Below are positions 10,981 through 21,669 of a stretch of DNA of 64,000 nucleotides, one piece after another; positions within the stretch are counted from its first letter, which is position 1, and the number at the start of each line of letters is the position of its first letter. Below the pieces are notes generated by a model. It was given only the letters and a program-made list of their open reading frames with translations. It had not been told where the DNA came from and made no database searches. Location: positions 578,501-642,500 of the forward strand of contig JAPMOS010000013.1 in the NCBI GenBank assembly GCA_027972325.1, given 5' to 3'. The DNA comes from Paratrimastix pyriformis (Eukaryota > Preaxostyla > Paratrimastigidae). The translations under genes were made by a program, and so were the position numbers.

Positions 10981-13055
10981 TCATGCGCACAGCATCAGAC
11001 AGGCATCCAACTTTCTGGAGAGGCTCGCTTGCCCCATCCTGTGGGCTGTCTGGCAGTTCCGTTGGACAGCGTCGTTGCCTTGGGCCTCGCGGCTCATGCA
11101 GATCAGCAGCACCTCGTCGTTGTCCACGGAACCTTGCCGGTTCAGCTCCTGCACCCCGAACCAGTGATTGACGATTGACGACCTCGGGATGGTTCGATGG
11201 GTCGGCGGCTGGGACAGACCGCGCAGCGATTCCTACATGCCTCGAGGCGAGCAAGATCCTCGGCCAATCGGAGGCCACGGTACTCGGCCTCGCAATCTTC
11301 GTGCGTCAGCAGGGACCCCTCTCGGTGGACTTGGTCGAAGCAGAGCGACAGCTGGGCCTGATGGCGGGGAAGATCACTTTTTCTTAGCCGGCGTCGCCTT
11401 GTGCAGACCATGGATTCAGGACCCTGCACAGTGCTCGCGAGAGACTGACAGGTCTGTGAGCAATTAAACGAGCTGGACCGGCACGATTCGAGATCCCTCC
11501 GACGGAGGCGCATGTGCTCCGCTTCCTGTTGTGTCCGACATTCGACGAGACTCTGGGCGATTCCGAAGGCGACCCGGACGATCTCAAGAACTGCCGCGTG
11601 CATAATCCTGAGTGGTGATGGCAGCGAAGCAGGGACAGACGGATTTGGCAATCACGGTCGACGTAGTGCAGGTTGGTGTCGTACTTTTGTTCGGCGCCCT
11701 GGGCGCAATCCTCGGCCTGTCGCTGAGGGGACGGCCGGCACACAGGAGATGCCAGAAATGGAAGAGCGAGACAAACCCCGCACGTGCTCTCGCATGCCTC
11801 CACCTCCCCTTGGATGCAGTCGTTTCGGCAGGGAGGCTCGGCATTCTGGCACGACTCGACACAGCGTCGAATGTCAGGAGTCGTCGCCTGCGATGATGGC
11901 GCGAATTCCAGGGGATGACGCGACAAGGGAGGCAAATGGGGATCAGGGAGGAGAGCTTGAAGGAGGGTAGAGGAGACCGTGCCATTTCCCAGCAACTCGC
12001 AATCGTTCAGGCAGCGATTTGTCTGGTCCTAACAGAAAGGTGAGCGACGGAAAAGATGGGAGTGAAGACAGACGGCACACAGGGACAAGCACTTGGGATA
12101 TCCCATCCGAGCGGCTTCGCGGCACCTGGAAAAAGCCTCGGTCATCGCATGGAGGGAAATGACGAACCGTGTGACGTTGCCCCTGCAATCGAGGGCGCAG
12201 TTGCGCTCCATCCAGCTGCAGTCCCGCTTGCAGGTGGCGCTGGGGGTTTGAGTCAGTGCCTCCGCCAAGGCCGACCCGCCTGCACTAACAGCGGTGCTGC
12301 TTTCGTTGCACGCTCTCAGGCAATCATCAGAGAAAATCGAGCAGCCGAATTCGCACCCGCGACCGGCCTCCTAACCAGAGGATCAGAGGATGCAAGTGGA
12401 AGTACGCCAGCAAATACCTCGCATTCTGCCAGAATTTTGCCGCGTTCAATCTCGCGGCAATCCTGCGAGCAATGATCGTACTGGTTTCGGCACTGGACGG
12501 GAGGGCCCTGACAGTCCTGAAAACAGGAAATGGAAAGACTTCTCGCCAACATCACGAACCGTCAGGGCATCCACGCAATCGTTCCAACAGGACTGAGTGT
12601 GCGCACTGCATGCTTGTTTTTTGCAAGAAGCCTTCCAGTCGTAGGCTTTCATCATGCATGCCCGATAACTTGACGGAGAATTTTCTGTGGGTCTTGATCT
12701 TGATGGAGGACTGGAGAAGAAACAAACACACCTTCACAGGCAGTCATTAGAACATTGCAGGCTCCGTCGCACCCAGCGCGGCAAATTGTCTCAAATTGGT
12801 CTCGGCAAAGACCTAACCGGAGATGCGCATCAGGGGCCGCCTGATCGATTTCGCTCTGGCCGTCACATCGTCAAAAAAATTCAATAGATAGTTGCGCCAA
12901 ACCGTACAAGATACAAATCCTCGATCTGCTAATGACATGGCACTCCGATAAATTTGAAGAAATCGACTCTCTGTTGTGCTTTCCACAAGAATTCCGAGAA
13001 GAAAAGATGCAAAAATGGTTCCAATCGAAAGGATTGGCAACCGAATTCGGGGCAT
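10981..13055 (-). CDS. Secreted or membrane-anchored Cys-rich modular protein
   Basis: Starts at the ATG 13053-13055, with a basic N-terminus and a hydrophobic stretch (LPILSIGTIFASFLLGILV) that reads as a signal peptide or anchor. Downstream, at least eight short exon-sized open segments on the minus strand carry repeated Cys spacing. Examples are CRAGCDGACNVLMTACE (about 12760), CKKQACSAHTQSCWNDC (about 12620), CRNQYDHCSQDC (about 12490), CKRDCSWMERNCALDC (about 12210), CRNDCIQGEVEACESTCGVC (about 11780) and a C-terminal CLMLCA before TGA 10981-10983. Each segment reads in a different frame, so introns separate the modules, and not every junction was resolved. The pattern suggests disulfide-bonded extracellular repeats. 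No named family is recognised. The start is 110 bp from the divergent kinase gene. Confidence 0.6.
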
Positions 13056-13165
13056 TCTCGGGCGCAGCTCCCAAAAAACTTACCCGGCATCTACAAAGGA
13101 TATTTCCACGGGGTTCGTCCGGCCACAAATTCCTTCTTCCTTTCTTCCGGGCCTCCGCAGCCGCA

Positions 13166-16100
13166 ATGCCGAGGCTTTCCGGATATCGTATCCTCCGCTT
13201 TGTGGCAGAGGGTTTGACAGGGAAAGTTTTCCTTGCGGAGAGGAAGGCGGATGGACTCGTCGGTTTGTGTTCATACCATTTTTTCTGTCACAATAAGCTG
13301 ACCGTCTCTTTTCGCGGGCATCATGCGCAGTGGCCATTAAGAGACTTAAGCTTGATTCTTTCGATGACTCTCTTCGAAATGAGGTTCAAATCATGCATCA
13401 GCTGGGCGCACACCCAAATACGATCCAGCTCTACGATACCATCGAATCGAATCAACGTCTTTACATTGTTATGGTCTGTTGTATGAGGCACTCGATCCTT
13501 TCTCACTGGATCGGACAGGAATACGCCGACCACGGCGAGCTCTTCTCCTACCTTGCTGGAGGGCTCCGGCAAGATCTTGCGGCTGCTCTCTTCAGGCAGA
13601 TTGTGGAGGGTCTCTTTCACCTCCACAAGAAAGGCATTGCGCACCGGGATTTGGTCTGGCGGACATGTGGTCCCTCCTCCTCTGACTCCTTCTTCGCCCA
13701 GAAACCCGAAAATATCCTTCTCTCTGGCGCATCTTTCCAAGTGAAGATCACCGACTTTGGGTTCTCCACGGACAGTCCCGGAGCCCGGCGCTCGATTCGC
13801 GGTCTGTCACTCGCACCGTGACGGAGCATTGCTGATCTCCTTTGTGCCAGGCTCTCCGCTCTATGCGGCCCCGGAGATCTTCCTCTCGAGCGGGTACGAT
13901 GCCCGGAAGGCGGACCTCTGGTCGCTGGGCATCATCTTGACCCTGATGCTCACCGGTACGCCCGTCTTGGAGACGGCGACGCCCGACGACCCCTTCTTCC
14001 AGAAGATCTGCGCCCGTCAGCTCACCTACGAGCCCTGGACTACGGTTTTGGCACGGCCCGAGTATCAGTCGGCGCGCGACCTCTGTCTCAAGCTCCTGGT
14101 CGCCGACCCCAGCGCTCGCCTCACCATCGATGAGGTCAGGAGGCATCCCTGGGTCGAGGGAGCTCCCCTCGATACACCCTTGTCCCCGGACCCCCTGGCC
14201 GCCTACATGCGGGAGCAATTGCAGTTGATGGAATCGGGTCTGCTGCCATGAGATCGGGTTGATGGACGTCGGAGGGGGAGGGGTGGGGGTGGGTGTGGGG
14301 GTGGGGGTGGGGGTGGGGGTGGGGTGGTGGGGGTGGGGGTGGGGGTGGGGTGGTTGTTCGCGATCTCACTGCCGCGTCGCCCGTGTTCTTCGCTGCTTCC
14401 ATCCGCCCCCCATCCGCCCCCCATCCGCCTCCAGACGAGATGAAGGCCTGCTCGAGCTGGTCTGTGGCCGGCTCCGAGGCGCCATCCTCATCCGCAGGGG
14501 CCTTCGTCATGGCCACAACAAGTCCGACGCTCTCGATCGAGACGACCCTCTCCCCCCCACCCAGCGCCAGCCCCTTCCCCGTGCTCTCGCCCATCGCTCT
14601 CTATCCGACGGCTCCCATCGCCTCTCCGCCCCCCACGATCGCCAGCCCCGCCACCCCGGGGGGGCGCAACCAGCCCACCCCGCTGCTCCAGTCGGGGGCC
14701 AACCAGGGCGAGGGCATCGACGACTCGCTCTCCGACCTGGACTCGCTGGCCGAGGGGGACTCAGCAGACGACGACGACGACGCGCTGTCCACCGTGCAGC
14801 CCCCTCAACCCTCACACCCACCTCCGCCCCCGCCCCCTCCGCCAACGTCCAACGAGCGAAAGGCCCTGCCCGCTCGGCTGCTGGGCTCGGTCCAGGTCCT
14901 CTCGCCGGCCCTCAGCCTCAACAGCAGCCACGGCCCCGCTCGCCAGCCCGCCCCTGCCGCGGCCCGGCGCCCGAGGACGCCCCCCGTCCCGTCGCGAGCT
15001 GCGCCGCTCAGCCCCACGGGCACCACGGTCCCAACGATCCACTCCAAGCTGGTCTCCCTCGAAGCGTCCGCCCTCCGGAACCGCACCCTCGCCACCCAGA
15101 CCCTGCCCGTCTTCGGCGCCCCCGACCCCTCCTCCTCTTCCTCCTTCCCGAGCGGCCTCGCGGGTCCCAGCGCCGAGTTGGCCCAGGCTGCCGCGGCCCC
15201 GGCCCTGGCGGACGATGGGGCGGCGACAAGCCTCGGGGCCGCCGTGACGACGGCCAGCCTGGAGGAGGAGAGCGAGGCCGACATCCAGCCCTGCGACGGG
15301 GCCGAGGTCGACGAATGGCTCGACGCCAGCCGCGACAGCGGCACGGCCCCCTCGTCCACTGAGGGGCCCCTGGGGCGGGGCGACTGCTCGATGCCCATCC
15401 TGTGGGGCGACGCCGCCACGGCCGCTGAGGTGCCCCAATCCCCGCCCGCCGCCGCCCCCGGTCTTCCGCTGGTCCGCCCGCCGCCCAGGCCCCTCTGCAT
15501 GTGTCGGGGGGGGGGGGGGGGGGGGGGGCGAGGCAGTACGCAGGCATGCAGGGAAGAAGGTGGCCCTCTGGCTGCGACCCCATCACCCTGACTCGTGCCG
15601 CTGCGTGCAGCTTCCCCCGTCGGTGCTCCGCTTCGCCCGGTCGTCCTCCATCCTGCTTTCGCTGGCCAACCTGGTCGGCTCGCCGGCTGTCTGGCTGCAC
15701 GCCCTTGCCGAGGCCCTGTCGCCAACCTTCATGGTGACCCTCCGCGCTGCCGGGCCGCGCCCTTCGCTCCTCGTTCGGACATGCGCCACGCCCAGGGCAG
15801 CTCGCAAGCCCCGCTGCTCCCGCCTGCATATGCCCTCGCCCCTCAGCTTGGCCCGCAGCCACACCTGCGGCGGGGGCGGCCTGCGGCTGGAGCTCTTCCG
15901 GCACCCTGTCACCGGGCAGCCCGTCGGGCTGGCATCCCGGGTGGGCGAGGCCCGGCTCCACTTCGCCCGGGTCCTGGCCCACCTCCAGGCCGCCCTGAAG
16001 GCCCTCCACATCGCTGGGCCCACGGCCACCGCTGGCCAAACGCAGCAGCAGGAGCCGTTCCCGCCCGGGGCTGGGGAGGCGATGGAGCTGTCCGATGTGG

Positions 16101-16415
16101 GGGTGCAGGTGCGCACGCGGACCCTCCTCCACGAGACGGCCGCCTCGGCCTCCACCCCTGCCCTGCCCCGCCTGGCCTCGGGCCATCTGCTCCTCTCGCC
16201 GCCCACCACCCCCACCGCCCCCTCGCCGCCCCCCTTCCTCAGCTTCCCCTCGCCGGCACGAGCCACTCCTCCCCCGCGGGCACGGTCAGCACCACGGGCA
16301 GCGCCTCCCCGCCACTACGGCCACCTCGCCCTCGGGGCGCATCAGCCCCCCGTTCCTGGCCCGGCCCCCCCTCGCCCCCTCGCGCCCCTTCGGCTTCCTC
16401 CGCCCCGACGACTGA
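13166..16415 (+). CDS. CAMK/SNF1-like Ser/Thr protein kinase with long disordered tail
   Basis: The kinase domain is spliced from 13166-13262, 13331-13473, 13519-13653, 13702-13801 and 13851-14237. Donors are GTTTGTG, GTCTGTT, GTCTGGC, GTCTGTC and GTCTGCT. Seen in order: a glycine-loop region (AEGLTGKV), VAIK lysine, EVQIMHQLG helix, HRDLKPEN catalytic loop, DFGFS, GSPLYAAPE and DLWSLG. All key catalytic residues are present, so activity is expected. The frame can stop at 14249-14251, but a consensus donor at 14238 joined to the acceptor ending at 14434 keeps phase. It adds a long Ser/Pro-rich tail with an Asp run (about 14775). A further intron (15472-15610) joins to a segment around 15640-16030 with LRLELFRHP and HFARVLAHLQAALK. 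This could be a divergent KA1-type regulatory domain; that is inference. Frame near 16200-16415 is uncertain, and the TGA at 16413-16415 is the likeliest stop. Confidence 0.75.
14276..14352. repeat. GGGGTG array in kinase intron
   Basis: Tandem GGGGTG-type units inside the intron 14238-14434, which joins the kinase domain exon to its tail exon. Confidence 0.85.
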
Positions 16416-17143
16416 GCCCCTTGTGTGTTGTGCGGAGGGGCCCCCGCCGCGGGGTCGGCTTCTCTCCGGCCGCTCCCGCCACCCGGAAAACCGGGTCCCT
16501 CCGGGGCGGGGGGGAGAGGGGGGGGGGGGCAGGTTTGCTCGGTTTTGGCAACGGTTTGGGTTTTGAGGACGCGGCAAACACGGTTTTCATGCGCGGGTGG
16601 CGGATGGTGGTGGGTGCGGATTCTTTTGGGGCACGTTTGGCATCCCTTTCCCTCCCCTCCCCTCCCCAGTTTTTCTCTTTTCGGCGGCATGATGGACGGG
16701 CTCTCCCCGCCTTCCCCTCTCGGCTCTCTCGCCCTTTGTGGTCTCGAGCCCTTCATCCCGCCGATTCTCGGCCCCTCCCCCTCCCCCTCCCCGGCCTCCC
16801 TCCCCGGCCTCCTTCCTGGGCCTTCCCTTTTTGTTTCTCTCGTGGCCACGGCCGCGCTGTACAGGCGGCTTGGCGGACGATTGGCGCTCTGCGGATGTTC
16901 ATCCGCCCCGTCGTCGTCGCCCCGTCACGTCACGTCACGTCACCGGGCGCTCTTTTGGGACCGTCGAGCTCCCTCCATCCATCCCTCCATCCCTCCATCC
17001 CTCCATCCCCTCTTTGCTCTTTGTGGCTGCTCTCCCCGTGTGCAGAAGATTCTTCGAACATTTTTCTTCGGACATTTTTCCGATCCGGTGTGCCGTGCGC
17101 CGTCTGGCTGGGCGACACGGCTGCAAGTTCGGGGTGCCGAGGC
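16416..17143. other. Convergent intergenic region
   Basis: About 730 bp between the 3' ends of the kinase (plus) and the E1-like gene (minus). It contains CCCTCC-rich stretches and four CATCCCTC units near 16978-17005. The open frames here are G/C-driven and no gene is supported. Confidence 0.5.
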
Positions 17144-18730
17144 TCAGCCTGCCGGGGGTGGGTTGGGGTGCTGGGCCTGCGGCGGCTGCGGGTGGCCGCA
17201 GCAGGGGCAGCCGGGGACCCGCGGCCGGAGCGGCACCACCCGGAAGGTCAGCGCCCGCCCCTGGAAGAGCAGCAGCTGCAGCCGCCCCGCCCAGACACCA
17301 CCCGCCCATCCCATCCCACGTCCCCACGCAAGTCGGTGACGGTGACGGGCCGCCCATCCGAGCCGCCCAGCGGGGCGTGGGGGTGGGTGGCGCGGGTGGG
17401 TGGCGGGCCTTCTGTGCGAGGACGGGCAGCCCGCCCACGAGGATCTTGAGCGCCTCGCCCGCCTGCAGGGTCCCGATGGTGCTCACCACGGGCGGGAACT
17501 GCCCCGCCGCACGCCCAGGACCACAGCAAAAGAGCGCAGGGAGGGGAGGGGAGGAGGGAGGAGGAGGAGGGAGGGAGGGAGGAGGGAGGAGGGAGGGAGG
17601 GAGATGGGTTGGGGAGGGGTAGACAAACAGAAACGAATAGAAGCAGCAACAGCAACAGCAACAGCATGCAGCACCGTTGGCCAGTGCGAATGGTGGACCT
17701 GGGGCGGGGGCGGGGGGCGAGGGCGGGGGCAGCGGGGGACCGACCACGCCCACCTGTGTGCACTTTTTGACGAAGCGCGGCTCGGGCATCACCGGGTGGA
17801 CGCACCGCAGGCAGGGGCCCCCTGTCCGCCACGGCGGTACCGATGGAGGGGTAAGTGGGAGGAGGGGGCGAGTCGATTTCAGGCGGACCGGCGTAGTTGT
17901 AGACGGTCAGCTGGCCCTCCCAGCCCAGGGCGTCCCCGGCCACGTACGGCTTGCCCTGCCGGACGCAGGCATCCCCGAGGACATACCGCGCCCTGCAGGG
18001 AGCCAGGCACAACAGGTGGTCAGGGCAGGGCAGGGCAGGGCAGGGCAGGGCAGGGCAGGGCAGGGCAGGGCAGGGCAGGGCAGGGCAGGGCAGGGCAGGG
18101 CAGGGCAGGGCAGGGCAGGTCCAGGGCAGGTCCAGGGCAGGTCCAGGGCAGGGCAGGAGGGCGGATCTCCTGGCCTCCCCGGGTCCCACGGGGGAGCCAC
18201 TCGGAGTGTTTCCGCTAAGGGGCAGTTGCGGTGCGGAACTGGAGGCTGTCTGTGCAGTCGAGGACCACGTCGTAGCGTGCCACGGTCCCGTCCAGCTCGG
18301 GCCCCTCGGCCGCCATGCGCGGGTAGGTCTCCAGCCCAACGGTCGCGTTATGCCGCCGCAACTCTTGAAGGGCAGATTCCACCTAAAGAAAGGCAAAGAT
18401 CGCGGTCGCGGCCACGGCAATCAAGCCACGGGCCTTTTTCATCCCGACCGACTCTTCGGGATGGATGATCTGCCGGTGTAAATTAGGAATTTCGACAATA
18501 TCTCCGTCCATTAAGCCTATTCTTCCCACTCCTGCTGTACAGAGATGAAGAGAAGCCGATGATCCGAGGCCCCCCAAGCCAACGACCAGCACAGAGCCAG
18601 CTGCTAATCTGCGCTGTCCTGCAAAATCTTCGAAGTAAGTGTCGCATTCTAAGTCGCTCAAACCTTCGATGCCGAATCCCGGCAAGGCAATCTGGCGAGC
18701 GTACCGCTCCTCGTCCAAAGTTCCCTGCAT
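17144..18730 (-). CDS. UBA4: ThiF/MoeB/UBA4-type E1-like adenylyltransferase, no rhodanese domain
   Basis: Start at ATG 18728-18730. The N-terminus (RYARQIALPGFGIEG) and the ATP-binding segment VLVVGLGGLGSSASLHL, then GLMDGDIVEIPNLHRQ, are hallmark ThiF/MoeB/MOCS3 features. Later exons give YDVVLDCTDS, then after a 5'-GTTCCGC intron RYVLGDACVRQGKPYVAGDA and GWEGQLTVYNY. Then come GPCLRC and, near the end, GCPCCG, the two halves of the zinc site. STIGTLQAGEALKILVGG matches the dimer helix. The protein ends about twenty residues after CPCC (TGA 17144-17146). It therefore lacks the C-terminal rhodanese domain of MOCS3/Uba4 and is closer to MoeB/ThiF in length. The family activates a small sulfur carrier's C-terminal glycine with ATP, for tRNA thiolation or cofactor synthesis. 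The usual active-site Cys between the two zinc halves was not seen in the exons I could join; the splice model there is incomplete. Confidence 0.72.
18020..18119. repeat. GGGCA pentamer array
   Basis: About twenty GGGCA units, followed by three longer GGGCAGGTCCA variants. They lie in the intron between the CTDS and RYVLGDAC exons of the E1-like gene. Confidence 0.92.
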
Positions 18731-18790
18731 CGGAGTGAGTGTGCCCCTGTTTCTCTCGGCTCGCTTTTAATTTGTATCGGTGGGCGAGAG
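18731..18790. promoter_or_regulatory. 60-bp divergent promoter region
   Basis: Only 60 bp separate the start codons of the E1-like gene (minus) and the TFIIIC90-like gene (plus). Both promoters and both 5' leaders must fit in or overlap this space. No TATA-like element is evident. Confidence 0.35.
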
Positions 18791-21629
18791 ATGGATTGCA
18801 AACTATTTGGACACCCCGAAACGCCTGACGCTGTTCAATGGTCACAGGATAGCAATTTTTTATGCTGCATCGTTGGGGAACACATCTATATCTATGTCCG
18901 ACCTTCTTCTTCACCACCCTTTTCCGGAGCTGTGACTCTTTTTCCAGTACCCTCCGTACCTCGACATACTACGTGGCACAGTGACATGTCTCTCCCGTCC
19001 CGATCCGATCCCGAAGCCAATCCGTCATGGTCTGGTATCGACTCTTTCCGCGCCCCGCAACATTATTCCCCAGCTGCTGGGCCACTGGACCTCCTATCGC
19101 ACACCAAGTCTAGCACTGAAACTGCGATTCGTGCGGCGACGTGGTCGCCGGCCTCATGCGGCCCCAACGGAACGTCTGTCTTCCCGCCCTCTGGGGGGGC
19201 TGGCGACCCGAGTCGGCTCATCGCGGGGTGTTCCTCTTGGCCCTCGTGGGGCCGATCCGTCGGGACGGTGTCGGGCAGGCCGCTGTTGTTTGTGGTGGGG
19301 CCCAACCTGCACGGGCACATCTTCCGGTGCCCCACCGAGCCCGGCCAGCAGCAGTGGGTCGAGGTCCGCACCGCCCCCGCCGGCCCCGTCCCGCCCCGCC
19401 CCGCACCCTGGCGACCCTGCGCACTCACTGCTCCCCGGCGACCCCCGTCACGGATGGCGCTGTCGGTGGGCAGATGTGCGAGGTGACCACCGCCTGGCAT
19501 GCCCACCTGGACAGGACCGAGTGGAAGGGATCCTCCGCCAAGGCCTGCCCTGCCCCGCCTGCCCTGCCCCGCCTGCTCCAGTCCTTGGTGGCCTCAATGG
19601 GCCTCGCCCGAGCGGGGCTGATGGCGCTGCTGTTGGGGTGGGGTGGGGGTTGTGGGGACGGCCTGGGGCGCCGCAGTCGATGAGCTCCGAGGAGCACCGG
19701 ACCCGCCTCGACCGGCTGTCCTTCTCGGGTCCGCCCCCACGCCCCGGGCTGCCCCCTGCCCCCGTCGGTGGGGGTGTGGTTGGGAGAGGTGTCGCCTGAC
19801 CGGCGCTGGGGTCTCGGGGACGCTGCGCAGCGGGCTGCTGGTCGGCCGACTGCCCGGCCCGACTGGCGGTGGGCACGCGGGCAGGATCGGTGGTCCTCTG
19901 GGACCTCGCCCTCCGGCCCGACCGCTCGTCCGCCCCGCGCCCCGCGCCCCCGCCTACAGCCCCATCCACGCCAGCCCCACCCAATCTCCATCATCGTCAC
20001 CACCCTGGTCGACCCTGGGGCGGGCGGGCGGGTGGGGCGGCAGCGGGCTGGAGCTGCGGGTGCGGGCCGAGTGCTGGCCGCAGGGGCCCCCGGGGGACCA
20101 GCGGCGCCCTTCCATCACGGCCCTCCAGTGGGGTCCGCCCCGGCCCCTTGCCCGGTGCCCGGTGCCCACCCCCCACCCACCACCCCCTAGGGGGTGGCTC
20201 CTTGGCTGACGGGGGCCACGCCGGCCGGGTGTGGGTGCAGGCGAGGCCGGGCTGGCAGTGGGGGCGGACGACGGCTCGGTGTGCCTGCTGCCCAGCGGGG
20301 GCGGCCCCTCGGTCTGGGTGCAGGTCCGCGGCGCCCTCGGCTTCCCGCCGGCCCTCAGCCTCCGCGCCCCCACCCCGCCCGACCCTGCCCCGGCCCCCCC
20401 GAACCTCCTGCTCACCTCCTGCCCCTGCCCCTGCCCCTGCCCCTGCCCCTGCCCCTGCCCCTGCCCCTGCCCCTGCCCCTGCCCCTGCCCCTGCCCCTGC
20501 CCGGTGGCCTCGTTGGTGCGGCTGGCGGGTGCGGGGCGGCAGCCTGCCGACATGCGGGGCTGCGTAGCCCTGGCCTGGCGGCCCGGCGACCAGGTTGGGC
20601 TGGCCGAGGGCGAGGAGGTGGCCCCCCCGGCGGCGGCCCCGGATGGGGACCGCTGCTTCTACCTCGCCGCCGGCCGGGGCTGGCCGTCGCCGTCTTCGCC
20701 CTGCAGGCTGCCCCCCCACCGGCCGGCCCGGGGCTGGCTGTCGTGGGCCGGTGGGACAACCGGGACGCACACCCCGCATCGGTCACCGGTCCGCCGCCCC
20801 ACCCCGCGGCCGCCCCTGCGCCACACCGCCCACCTGTCCACCCCAACCATGGGACCACCACCACCACCACCCACCACCACCACCACAACCACAACCACCA
20901 CATCCACAACCATCACCACAACCATCACCACCACCACCACAACCACCACAATCACAACCACGACACAACCACCACAATCACAACCACGACACAACCACCA
21001 CCACAACCACCACCCCACCCACAACCACCACCACCACCACCACCACCACCACCACCACCACCACCACCACCACCACCACCACCACCACCACCACCACCAC
21101 CACCACCACCACCCACTTCCCCTCTGGGGCCGGCGGGGGCGCAGGGCTGAGCTGGAGCTGCCGCGGGCTGCACTCGGCCTCGACCGACGGCACGAGCGCC
21201 CTCTGGGCCCTGCCCCCAGCCCCCGGCCGACCCGGCCCCGGGGCGCCCCCATGCAGCCCGGCCGGGGGACTGGGTGTGGGGGCGCTGCGGCTTGTGCGCT
21301 GTGTGGCAGGCAGCGGGCGGCTCGGCTCGACGGGCTCCATCGCCTTGGGGCCCGCCACCCCTGCCCGGCCGCCCCAGGCCCCCGCGGCGGCACAGTGGGA
21401 CCCCTTCGCGGCCCCGGGGGCGCCCTCGGCCGCCCTGCCCGCTGGCACCCTGCCGGCCGCCCCCGGAGGCCCCCAGGCCACAGCCCAGTGGGGCGGGCCC
21501 GCCCCGGGGGCCACCCAGCTGCCCGTCTGGGGCATGGCCACAGGGGCACGGGGCACCGTCATGGCCGTCCTGCGCGAGTCTGCGCCCCGCCCCACCCGCA
21601 CACCCGCACCACCGCACCCCGGCTTGCCC

Positions 21630-21669
<40 letters not shown>

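Noticed and set aside
10823-11278. Minus-strand 151-codon frame as a separate gene
   Set aside because: The last exon of the Cys-rich gene uses a different frame there and ends at a Cys-containing stop at 10981; the longer frame has no module pattern.
20850-21111. Histidine/threonine-rich protein encoded by the CCA array
   Set aside because: The array sits in an intron with consensus donor and acceptor; flanking WD-like exons join without it.
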